Shown in pieces: positions 56,110-64,000 of a stretch of 64,000 bases of DNA. The translations under genes were made by a program, and so were the position numbers. This stretch comes from DATDCV01 sp036524155 (GTDB lineage: Bacteria > Verrucomicrobiota > Verrucomicrobiia > Limisphaerales > UBA8199), in contig DATDCV010000050.1 of assembly GCA_036524155.1 (NCBI GenBank), forward strand, positions 1 to 64,000, in the 5' to 3' direction. Under the pieces are notes generated by a model. The model saw nothing but the letters and a program-made list of their open reading frames with translations. It ran no database searches and was not told the origin of the DNA. How positions within the stretch are numbered: the first letter of the stretch is position 1; each line of letters opens with the position of its first letter.

Positions 56110-57690
56110 TCAATGCAAGGCTTCATGGGTTTGTGGCTCGGCCATTACTTGGGCCGTGCGCTCACTGGAAATCGTCAACTTGCGCAGCCGCTCGAAAACC
56201 GGGGGCTTGAGCATCTCCTCCGTGCAGCGCCAACGCCAATTGCCGTTAGCGACGCCGGGCACGTTCATGCGGCCTTCGACGCCCAGATTCAGGAGGTCCT
56301 GGAGTGGAGCGATGACCAGGCCGGAAGACGATGCCCATACTGACCGGATACAATCCCAGGCGATTTCGCCAGTCGCGGCGCCAGCCCTTGCCGCATAACC
56401 GCTGGCAACCTGGCGCACATGTTCCGGCAGAGATTCATACCAGCCCCGAGTGGTGTCATTGTCGTGCGTTCCCGTATAGGCGACGGTGTTCGGGACGCAA
56501 TTGTGGGGGAGATGCGGATTACCCGGATTGCCATCGAAACCGAATTGGAACACTCGGATTCCCGGCAGCTCGAACTGATCCCGAAGCCCAACTACATCCG
56601 GAGTGATGGTGCCAAGGTCCTCGGCAATGAAAGGCAAGTGGCCCAACTCCGCCTGTACGGCCTCAAAGAAACCGGCGCCGGGTCCGGGCACCCAGTGCCC
56701 CGGTGCGGCGGTTTTCGCCTCCGGCGGCACGTGCCAGGCCGCGCAAAAAGCCCGGAAATGGTCAAGTCGGATCAAGTCCACGTGGGCCAGCAACGACGTC
56801 AGGCGGTCAATGCACCAGCGATAACCTGAGCGGCGAAGGGTTTCCCAGTCATACACTGGGTTGCCCCAGAGTTGCCCTTTGGCGCTGAAATAATCCGGAG
56901 GCACGCCGGCCACGAAGCGGGGCCGAAGATTAGCATCGAGCTGGAAACACTCGGGATTGGCCCAGACATCGCTCGAATCGAGCGACACAAAGAATGGCAG
57001 ATCCCCGATGAGGAATACGCCGCGGTCGTGGGCATATTCCTTTAAGTAGTTCCCCTGACGCGAGATTAAGAACTGCCCAAACCGGCTCTCGTAGATTTCG
57101 TCGGCCAGGTCCCGACGCGCACGCGCCAGGGCCGAAGGACTGCGCTTGAGCAAGTCCTCTGGCCAGTCGAGGAGGCGAGCGCCGCCCAACTGCGCTTTCA
57201 AGGCGCGGAAGAGCGCGTAGTCGTCCAGCCAATGGGCTTCTTCCGCGCAGAATTGCTCGAAGTTGGCCCAGAGCCTCGGGTGCTCGGAAGGGTCAAAATT
57301 GCGCCAGGCCTGGTCCAGCAACCGATGCTTGATAGCAATCACAGCGTCATAATCAACCTCGGTCTCGGGGAGGTGCTTGCCTTCTTCGCAATCGCTTGGA
57401 CTGAGCAACCCGTCCTCGATCAACAAGTCCGGGCTGACCAGCAGTGGGTTGCCGGCGAAGGAGGAGAGGGCTGAATAAGGCGCGTTGCCACATCCAGTGG
57501 GGCCCAAAGGCAGCGCCTGCCACCACCTTTGGCCGGCATCGTGGAGCCGGTCCACCCACGCAAATGCAACGGGCCCCAAGTCGCCAATGCCGTAAGCAGA
57601 TGGCAGCGAGGTTACATGCAGCAGCACCCCGGAGCTACGGTGCCCTGGCCTGAACGGAGGAAGCACGGATTGGTGCTCAAGCTCTTTCAT
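56110..57690 (-). CDS. malQ: 4-alpha-glucanotransferase (amylomaltase)
   Basis: About 526 residues of GH77. N-terminal SSGVLLHVTSLPSAYGIGDLGP, GDLPFFVSLDSSDVWANPE, the nucleophile Asp in LIRLDHFRAF, the acid/base Glu in FIAEDLGTITPDV, and GTHDNDTTRGW are all present. Disproportionates short maltodextrins left by phosphorylase and debranching enzyme. Its ATG overlaps the glgP stop by one base (TAATG), so translation is coupled. ATG 57690 is preferred over 57702. Confidence 0.95.
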   Translation of the reverse strand: MKELEHQSVLPPFRPGHRSSGVLLHVTSLPSAYGIGDLGPVAFAWVDRLHDAGQRWWQALPLGPTGCGNAPYSALSSFAGNPLLVSPDLLIEDGLLSPSDCEEGKHLPETEVDYDAVIAIKHRLLDQAWRNFDPSEHPRLWANFEQFCAEEAHWLDDYALFRALKAQLGGARLLDWPEDLLKRSPSALARARRDLADEIYESRFGQFLISRQGNYLKEYAHDRGVFLIGDLPFFVSLDSSDVWANPECFQLDANLRPRFVAGVPPDYFSAKGQLWGNPVYDWETLRRSGYRWCIDRLTSLLAHVDLIRLDHFRAFCAAWHVPPEAKTAAPGHWVPGPGAGFFEAVQAELGHLPFIAEDLGTITPDVVGLRDQFELPGIRVFQFGFDGNPGNPHLPHNCVPNTVAYTGTHDNDTTRGWYESLPEHVRQVASGYAARAGAATGEIAWDCIRSVWASSSGLVIAPLQDLLNLGVEGRMNVPGVANGNWRWRCTEEMLKPPVFERLRKLTISSERTAQVMAEPQTHEALH

Positions 57691-60287
57691 TACACCGGGC
57701 ACGGCTGCACGTTCCAGATCTCGCTCGCGTACTCGGCGATGGTGCGGTCGCTGGAAAATTTCCCGGAGGCGGCCACGTTCAGGATCGCCTTGGCGGCCCA
57801 GGCTTTACGGTCACGATTTAAATCCATGAGCAGCTGGTCGGCTTCCAGGTAGGATTTCAAGTCCGCCAGGTGAAGGTAATGATCGCCGTGGACCAAGAGC
57901 GAATCCACGATGGGTGAGAAGATGCCGGGCTCCTTCGGGCTGAAGTGGTTGGCCGCGATCAAGTCCAGCGCCTCCTTGGTTTCCGGCTCGTTCTCGTAGT
58001 GCCAGCGCGGATTGTACCACCCGCGCGATTTGGCGACCTCTTCCGCTGTCAGTCCGAACAGGAAGAAATTCTCCTCGCCCGCCTCCTGGACCATTTCGAT
58101 GGTGGCCCCGTCCCGGGTGCCGATGGTCAGGGCGCCATTCATCATGAACTTCATGTTGCTCGTGCCGCTGGCCTCGTAGCCCGCAGTCGAGATTTGATTG
58201 GACACATCGCTGGCAGGAATGAGCCGTTCAGCCAGGCTCACACAATATTCCGGCAGGAACAGGACTTTAATGCGGCCACGCATCGTCGGGTCGGCGTCGA
58301 TTGTGGCGCCGAGGTTGTTGATGAATTTAATAATCACCTTGGCGAAGTGGTAAGCCGGGGCCGCTTTTCCGGCGAAGAGGAAGGTCCGTGGAGGCAAGTC
58401 CAGCTTGGGATTGGCGCGCAGCCGATTGTAAAGCACCACCACGCGCAGCGCGTTGAGCAGTTGCCGCTTATATTCGTGGATGCGCTTGACCTGGCAGTCA
58501 AAAATGGTATCGGGCTCGACCACTTGCCCGCTGACCTGTTTAAGCCAATCGGCGAATTTCGCCTTGGCATCGCGCGCGGCGCGAAGGAAAGACTCCTGGA
58601 AATTCGAATCCGCGGCCAAGCGTTTGAGCTGGCGCAACTCGTTCAAATCGCCAATCCACCGATCGCCGATGGCCTCGGTGATGGTCTTGGCAAGCGGCGG
58701 GTTGGCCAGCAACAACCAACGCCGCGGGGTGACACCATTGGTCTTGTTGTTGAATCGTTCCGGGAACATGGCGGCGAAATCCGGCACGAGCTGCTTCTTT
58801 ACCAGCTCCGAATGCAAAGCGGCGACACCGTTGGTGCTGTGCGAGCCGACGATCGCCAGATGCGCCATGCGGACTTGCCGGCACGCTCCCTCCTCGATGA
58901 GGCTGACGCGCGCCACTCGCCCCTCGTCGCCGGGATACCGGCCCCGGACGTCATCAAGGAAGCGGCGATTGATTTCGTAGATGATTTCCAGTTGGCGCGG
59001 CAGCGCGATCTGGAACCACTCGACAGGCCATTTCTCGAGCGCTTCCGGAAGCAGTGTATGGTTGGTGTAAGCCAGCGTTCGCACGGTGATGTCCCAGGCG
59101 CTATCCCAGTCGAGTTTCCCCTCATCCAACAAGAGCCGCATGAGTTCCGGCACCGCCATTGTGGGATGCGTGTCGTTCAGTTGGATGGCAACTTTTTCCG
59201 GGAGCGTGCCCCACTCATTGCCCGCAGTGCGGAAACGGCGAATCAGGTCAGCCAACGAACAAGCCACCAGAAAGTACTCCTGGAGAAATCGCAGGCCCTT
59301 GCCCTGGGCCGTGCTGTCGTCCGGGTACAAAACTCGGGTGAGCGTTTCGGCGCCCAGCGACTCGGCAAGCGCCCCGACAAAATCGCCGCTGCTGAACTGC
59401 GCGAAATCAAAGCCGCGGGCGCCTCGCGCGGCCCAAAGACGCAGGGTATTGATCGTCTTGCCGGCGTAACCAACTACCGGCCGATCATAGGGTATTCCAG
59501 TCAGGATAGAGGGCCGGCCCGGGACCGGACGCAACTCGCCGCCGCGGAGCTCGAATGAGCAGTCGAGCTTCACCTCGACGGCTTTGTCATGGCGGACGAC
59601 TTCCCAGGGACTCGGCCGCGCCAGCCAGTGATCGGGTTGCTCAACTTGCCAGCCGTTGTGGATTCTCTGGCGGAACATCCCGTACTCATATCGCAACCCA
59701 TAGCCCATGCCGGGCAACCCGAGCGTGGCCATGGAATCCAGGAAGCACGCGGCCAGGCGTCCGAGCCCGCCGTTGCCCAGGCCAGCATCGGATTCCTGTT
59801 CCAGGATTTGCTCCAGGTCAATGCCTTCGCGTTTTGCCGCTTCACGAACAACAGGGTCAACCAGGAGGTTGGTAATGTTGTTCGAGGTGGAGCGGCCGAG
59901 CAGGTACTCCATCGAGAGATAGTAGACACGTTTGGGGTTCTTTCGAGTGTAGTGTTCCTGGGTGCGAATCCAGCGTTGGGACAGAAGGTCGCGGACCGAG
60001 CGAGCCAGCGCCTCGAACTTGTCCCGGGCCCCGGCGGCTCGCACCGGCATCACACTATCGAAGATCAGGTGCCGCTCATACAAACCGTTGGCCGAACCCG
60101 AAAACTGAATCGGGCCACAGCCGTACTGCTCCAGGAGTTCCGCTTCCGTCATGCGGCCAGGCCGATTGCCTGGCCCTGCAGCCTGGGCTGGTGGAGGCGC
60201 GGTGTTCGCCTGTCGTCGTTTGGCCTTAGGCGATGGTCCAGCGGTTTGACCTGCAGGAGATGTCGGTTTGAGTGATGGGCTATTCAT
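57690..60287 (-). CDS. glgP: Glycogen/starch/alpha-glucan phosphorylase
   Basis: About 865 residues of GT35. A disordered Pro/Ala-rich N-terminus (to about 45) precedes the conserved start of the catalytic body. Key motifs: RVYYLSMEYLLGRS, GNGGLGRLAACFLDS, NDTHPTMAVPELMRLL, NGVTPRRWLLLANP, FAGKAAPAYHFAK, and the PLP Lys in EASGTSNMKFMMNGALTIGT. Releases glucose-1-phosphate from glycogen. ATG 60287 is 37 bases after xfp. It is the entry enzyme of the operon's reserve breakdown. Confidence 0.95.
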   Translation of the reverse strand: MNSPSLKPTSPAGQTAGPSPKAKRRQANTAPPPAQAAGPGNRPGRMTEAELLEQYGCGPIQFSGSANGLYERHLIFDSVMPVRAAGARDKFEALARSVRDLLSQRWIRTQEHYTRKNPKRVYYLSMEYLLGRSTSNNITNLLVDPVVREAAKREGIDLEQILEQESDAGLGNGGLGRLAACFLDSMATLGLPGMGYGLRYEYGMFRQRIHNGWQVEQPDHWLARPSPWEVVRHDKAVEVKLDCSFELRGGELRPVPGRPSILTGIPYDRPVVGYAGKTINTLRLWAARGARGFDFAQFSSGDFVGALAESLGAETLTRVLYPDDSTAQGKGLRFLQEYFLVACSLADLIRRFRTAGNEWGTLPEKVAIQLNDTHPTMAVPELMRLLLDEGKLDWDSAWDITVRTLAYTNHTLLPEALEKWPVEWFQIALPRQLEIIYEINRRFLDDVRGRYPGDEGRVARVSLIEEGACRQVRMAHLAIVGSHSTNGVAALHSELVKKQLVPDFAAMFPERFNNKTNGVTPRRWLLLANPPLAKTITEAIGDRWIGDLNELRQLKRLAADSNFQESFLRAARDAKAKFADWLKQVSGQVVEPDTIFDCQVKRIHEYKRQLLNALRVVVLYNRLRANPKLDLPPRTFLFAGKAAPAYHFAKVIIKFINNLGATIDADPTMRGRIKVLFLPEYCVSLAERLIPASDVSNQISTAGYEASGTSNMKFMMNGALTIGTRDGATIEMVQEAGEENFFLFGLTAEEVAKSRGWYNPRWHYENEPETKEALDLIAANHFSPKEPGIFSPIVDSLLVHGDHYLHLADLKSYLEADQLLMDLNRDRKAWAAKAILNVAASGKFSSDRTIAEYASEIWNVQPCPV

Positions 60288-60324
60288 ATCATTCGTTCTA
60301 TCCGTCTTATCCGTTGCATTGGTC

Positions 60325-62766
60325 CTATCTTCCGAGGTTCCCTGGCCACGTCCACCCGTCCATCTCCGGCTTGTCCATGCCGTGTTCATAGGCGTAGGCC
60401 TGGCATTCGATTTGCATAAAGTGCAGCTTATCCTTGGCGTGAGCACCGCAGGCGCGCAGCGCCGGGACGCGATCGATTACGTCCATCGCAATCGTGAAGC
60501 GATCAATCTGGTTGCGAATGGCCAGATCCATTGGCGTGTTGATGTTGCCTTTCTCTTTGTAGCCGCGCACGTGCAGGTTCTTGTGGTTGGTGCGGCGGTA
60601 GGTGAGCCGGTGAATCAGCCACGGATAACCGTGGAAGTTGAAGATGACGGGCTTGTTCTCGGTGAATAGGGTGTCGAAGTCCCGGTCGGATAGGCCGTGC
60701 GGATGCTCGCTGGACGGCGTGAGCCGGAAAAGATCGACCACGTTGATGAAGCGGATCTTGAGATTGGGGAAATGCTCGCGCAACAGGACAACCGCCGCCA
60801 GCGATTCCTTGGTGGGAATGTCTCCAGCCGAGGCGATGACCACATCCGGCTCCGTACCCTCGTCGTTGCTGACCTGGGGCCAAATGCCAAGCCCTTTCGT
60901 GCAGTGCACGATGGCCTGCTCCATCGTCATGTACTGGAGATGCTTCTGTTTGTCCGAAACGATGACGTTGATGTAGTTGGTGCTCTTGAGGCAATGATCC
61001 GCGACGCAAAGAAGCGTGTTGGCATCCGGCGGCAAGTAGATGCGGCAGACCTCGGGACTCTTGTTCACTACCAGATCGAGGAAGCCCGGGTCCTGGTGCG
61101 TGAAGCCGTTGTGGTCCTGGCGCCACACCGTGGAGGTGATTAACAGGTTCAAGGAAGAGATCGGCGCACGCCAGGACAACCCACGACAGCTCTCCAGCCA
61201 TTTGGCGTGCTGGTTAAACATCGAGTCAATCACGTGCACGAACGACTCGTAGGTGGAGAAGAACCCATGGCGTCCCGTGAGCAGATAACCTTCCAACCAC
61301 CCTTCGAGTGTGTGCTCCGAAAGGATCTCCATGACCCGGCCGTCGGGCGCCAGTTCGCCGCCATCGGCGTCTTCGGGAAGGTAATCGGCAAGCCAAAGTT
61401 TTTTGCTGGCTTCGTATACGTTATCCAGTTTGTTCGAGGTGTTTTCGTCAGGGCAAAACACGCGGAAATTCTGCATGTTGTTGCGCATCGTATCCCGCAA
61501 GAAGCGCCCCAAAGGCCGCGTGTTCTCCGCCGTTGTCGCCCCTGGGGCATCCACCTTGACCGCATAATCCCGGAAATTCGGGAGGCGCAGCGGCTTGCGT
61601 AGCAGCCCGCCGTTGGCGTGGGGATTGGCGCTCATGCGTCGCGCGCCTTCAGGAGCGAGGTCTTTCAGTTCAGGGATCAGCCGCCCGGTTTCATCGAACA
61701 GGTCCTCGGGCCCGTAACTGCGCAGCCACTCTTCCAACTGTTTTAAATGCGCCGGGTTTTCACGCACTCCCGCCAACGGCACCTGGTGCGAGCGCCAAAA
61801 CCCTTCGACCTTGTGGCCGTCCACTGCTTTGGGCCCCGTCCAGCCTTTGGGACTGCGTAGAACAATCATGGGCCATCGGGCGCGGGTCGCTTTCCCACTC
61901 GCTCGGGCTTCCTGCTGAATGCGTTTGATCTCAAGAACACAGTTCTCGAGCGTCGCAGCCATTTTCTGGTGCATGTCCGCCGTGTCGCTCCCCTCCACGA
62001 AGTAAGGCGTCCAGCCATACCCCACAAACAGGCTTTCCAATTCGTCATGCGAAATGCGGGAGAGCACGGTGGGATTGTTGATTTTATAGCCGTTGAGCTG
62101 AAGGATCGGCAGCACTGCCCCATCGCGAATGGGGTTCAGGAACTTGTCGGAATGCCACGCGGCGGCCAGTGGACCGGTTTCAGATTCACCGTCGCCGACC
62201 ACGACCGCTACCAGCAGGTCGGGATTATCGTAGGCAGCGCCAAACGCATGAGAGACGCTATAGCCCAACTCGCCGCCCTCATGAATGGAGCCGGGCGTTT
62301 CGGGTGTGCAGTGACTGCCGATGCCGCCGGGGAAGGAAAATTCCTTGAAGAACTCGCGCATGCCCGCCTCGTCCTCGCCTTTGTTGGGATAGATCTCCGA
62401 ATAGGTTCCCTCGAGGTAGGCCGGCGCCAGCACGCCGGGCGCGCCGTGTCCCGGTCCGGCCATGAAGATCGTGTTCAGATCGTACTTTTTGATCAGCCGG
62501 TTGAGGTGGATGTAAATGAAGCTCAGACCCGGGCTTGTACCCCAGTGGCCGAGCAACCGCTGCTTGATGTGTTCCAACTTTAACGGTTCCCGGAGCAGTG
62601 GGTTCGCCCGAAGATAGATCATCCCGGCGGCCAGGTAATTGCACGCCCGCCAATAGGCGTCAATTTTGCTGAGCTCATCCTTTGATAACGCAAGTGGGGG
62701 TGCCACGCTCATTTCGGCGCGGCGGGTTGGTTTTCGATCATCTACTACGGTTGCGGTCTCTCTCAT
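60325..62766 (-). CDS. xfp: Phosphoketolase (xylulose-5-P/fructose-6-P)
   Basis: A 813-residue TPP enzyme. [64 protein letters not shown] with the metal motif [14 protein letters not shown], and [10 protein letters not shown] are family hallmarks; [16 protein letters not shown] ([15 protein letters not shown]) lies in the middle domain. Cleaves xylulose-5-P or fructose-6-P with phosphate to acetyl-phosphate plus a triose or erythrose phosphate. The dual-substrate form is likely but unproven. Follows ackA by 56 bases, the common xfp-ackA pairing. Confidence 0.95.
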   Translation of the reverse strand: MRETATVVDDRKPTRRAEMSVAPPLALSKDELSKIDAYWRACNYLAAGMIYLRANPLLREPLKLEHIKQRLLGHWGTSPGLSFIYIHLNRLIKKYDLNTIFMAGPGHGAPGVLAPAYLEGTYSEIYPNKGEDEAGMREFFKEFSFPGGIGSHCTPETPGSIHEGGELGYSVSHAFGAAYDNPDLLVAVVVGDGESETGPLAAAWHSDKFLNPIRDGAVLPILQLNGYKINNPTVLSRISHDELESLFVGYGWTPYFVEGSDTADMHQKMAATLENCVLEIKRIQQEARASGKATRARWPMIVLRSPKGWTGPKAVDGHKVEGFWRSHQVPLAGVRENPAHLKQLEEWLRSYGPEDLFDETGRLIPELKDLAPEGARRMSANPHANGGLLRKPLRLPNFRDYAVKVDAPGATTAENTRPLGRFLRDTMRNNMQNFRVFCPDENTSNKLDNVYEASKKLWLADYLPEDADGGELAPDGRVMEILSEHTLEGWLEGYLLTGRHGFFSTYESFVHVIDSMFNQHAKWLESCRGLSWRAPISSLNLLITSTVWRQDHNGFTHQDPGFLDLVVNKSPEVCRIYLPPDANTLLCVADHCLKSTNYINVIVSDKQKHLQYMTMEQAIVHCTKGLGIWPQVSNDEGTEPDVVIASAGDIPTKESLAAVVLLREHFPNLKIRFINVVDLFRLTPSSEHPHGLSDRDFDTLFTENKPVIFNFHGYPWLIHRLTYRRTNHKNLHVRGYKEKGNINTPMDLAIRNQIDRFTIAMDVIDRVPALRACGAHAKDKLHFMQIECQAYAYEHGMDKPEMDGWTWPGNLGR

Positions 62767-62822
62767 GGTTTATGATTTTTGATTGCCGTCCGGATCACCG
62801 ACCCGGAACAGCGGTTTCGGTG

Positions 62823-64000
62823 TTAAACGGTTTCGACTGTTGCTGTGTCTCTCTCTGGGATGTGGTTTTCTGCTGCCCCTTCCGAACGAATCACTCGCTT
62901 GGTTTCACGAACAATCGTCAGATCCTCCCTGGTTGAAATGACCAGGATCCGTCCCGGGGAGCCGCGCCGAGCGATATCGGCATCGGGGTTGCAGCGCGCG
63001 TTGGCGGCGGTATCGAGTTCCAAGCCAAGATGGCCAAGATTCTCGCAGACCAATTCTCGGACTTTCGCGGAATTCTCGCCCACACCCGCGGTGAAGACCA
63101 ATCCATCCACCCCGCCAAGGGTTGCTGCCATAGCCCCGATAGTCTGCACGAGCCGATGGACATACACCTCCAAGGCCAAGCGAGCGTCAGGACTGGTAGG
63201 AGCCTCCTTCAGAATTTGCCGCATGTCCGATGAAATTCCTGAAATGCCAAGCAGGCCGGACTCGTAGTTCAGCGCGCTCTCGAGTTGTTCGACACTCAGA
63301 CCCTGCCGTCGTAAAAGGTACAGCAGCACCCCTGGATCAAGGCTGCCACTGCGGGTCCCCATCACGATCCCGTCCAAAGGCGTGAAGCCCATGGAAGTAT
63401 CCACACAAATGCCGTTGCGGACGGCTGAGACGGACCCGCCATTGCCCAAATGCGCAATGACGAGTCGCGAGCCGTTATGGCCCAGCATCTCAGCCGCTCG
63501 CCTGGCGCAGTAGGCGTGGCTCAAACCATGAAATCCGTAGCGATGAATTCCCCACTCCGTGGTCCACCTTCGGGGGAGGGCGTAGGTTTGCGCTGCCGCG
63601 GACAGGGTAGTGTGGAAAGCCGTGTCGAACACGGCGACCTGCGGAACCCAAGGCAGGATCTCTTCAATGGCGCGAATGCCTTGCAGGCTGGCCGGGTTGT
63701 GCAGGGGGGCCAGATCGCTCAACTCGTCGATGGCGCTCTTGACCTCAGGCGTAATCCGGGCCGCGGCCGTAAACCGCCTGCCTCCGTGAACCACGCGATG
63801 CCCGACGGCGTGAATGCCTTGAATGCCCGGCAAATGGGTCGAGGTTCCCGCCTGCAAGTCCAAGAGGATGCGCGCAAGCGCTTGATCCTGCTCGCTTGGG
63901 CCAAGTTCTTCCCGAATCTCCGCTTGCCCTGCAGACCGTAAGACCAGTCGCGTCGGCCGAATCGCCCAATCAATGCTGCCTTCGGCCAGAAGCAGTTCCT
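62823..64000 (-). CDS. ackA: Acetate kinase, 5' end cut by the right edge
   Basis: The frame runs to the last base, and the coding reads through the edge (ELLLAEGSIDWAIRPT at the start), so the true start lies outside; the TTG at 63863 is internal. The acetate/propionate kinase signature is complete: GHRVVHGGRRF, NPASLQGI, VAVFDTAFH, YGFHGLSHAY, HLGNGGSVSAVRNG and MGTRSGSLDPGVL, VFTAGVGENS. Makes ATP from acetyl-phosphate produced by phosphoketolase. First visible gene of the operon. Confidence 0.94.
   Translation of the reverse strand, partial: ELLLAEGSIDWAIRPTRLVLRSAGQAEIREELGPSEQDQALARILLDLQAGTSTHLPGIQGIHAVGHRVVHGGRRFTAAARITPEVKSAIDELSDLAPLHNPASLQGIRAIEEILPWVPQVAVFDTAFHTTLSAAAQTYALPRRWTTEWGIHRYGFHGLSHAYCARRAAEMLGHNGSRLVIAHLGNGGSVSAVRNGICVDTSMGFTPLDGIVMGTRSGSLDPGVLLYLLRRQGLSVEQLESALNYESGLLGISGISSDMRQILKEAPTSPDARLALEVYVHRLVQTIGAMAATLGGVDGLVFTAGVGENSAKVRELVCENLGHLGLELDTAANARCNPDADIARRGSPGRILVISTREDLTIVRETKRVIRSEGAAENHIPERDTATVETV

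Noticed and set aside
57945..59558. 537-codon open frame on the plus strand
   Set aside because: It lies wholly antisense to glgP, whose motifs are complete. Long antisense frames are expected in GC-rich coding DNA.

Overview
The window looks like a chromosomal segment of a verrucomicrobium, most likely of the Pedosphaera/Limisphaera group. The evidence is indirect: a prepilin-like protein with an H-x9-D C-terminal motif, a giant secreted protein with passenger (PATR-type) repeats, calcium-binding D-x-DGDGLPD segments, a DUF3034 outer-membrane protein, and an ECF sigma factor next to very large Ser/Thr kinases. No rRNA, tRNA, CRISPR array, prophage or intact insertion sequence was recognised.

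Left part (1-6.7 kb). The 3' end of a large extracellular protein is followed by a small secreted protein, a Porin_O_P porin and a YezD-family protein. After these comes an accessory patch: a 97% identical gene-fragment duplication, a ParE/antitoxin pair, a pair of REP-like palindromic elements and four copies of an 18-bp repeat. Envelope-stress block (6.7-15.1 kb, minus strand): group-2 sigma factor and a coupled 93-residue protein; an atypical SxxC thioredoxin, a Cys-rich protein and a receiver-domain protein; an LpxR-like lipid A deacylase; Hsp20; and an Mla-type lipid transporter (STAS-MlaE, MlaF, MlaD, lipoprotein). Next (15.7-27 kb) are a potassium channel coupled to a CBM48 protein, small membrane proteins, a beta-barrel protein, a lipoprotein, a 1352-residue GH128/LamG/PATR protein, an AI-2E exporter-family protein, a STAS-like protein, a DUF883 protein, a GNAT acetyltransferase and a small zinc-finger protein.

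Sulfur block (27.4-33.9 kb, plus strand): an Rrf2 regulator with an IscR-like Cys triad, then a DUF3034 outer-membrane protein, MetY, DUF2934, YezD, an AstE/AspA-like metallohydrolase, a prepilin-like protein and CysK. This looks like a regulated sulfur acquisition or cysteine/homocysteine unit with unusual members. Signalling block (34.2-46.4 kb, minus strand): ECF sigma factor, two tandem near-identical Ser/Thr kinases with divergent sensor halves, a hybrid histidine kinase and a sigma-54 response regulator.

Carbon block (47.5 kb to the right edge, minus strand): acetate kinase (cut by the edge), phosphoketolase, glycogen phosphorylase, amylomaltase, transaldolase, pyruvate kinase, class I aldolase, RpiB, transketolase, a 65-residue protein and GlgX. 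Together they form a compact route from glycogen to acetyl-phosphate, acetate and ATP. With the stress genes to the left, the window reads as a survival and reserve-mobilisation island. All functions are inferred from sequence alone.
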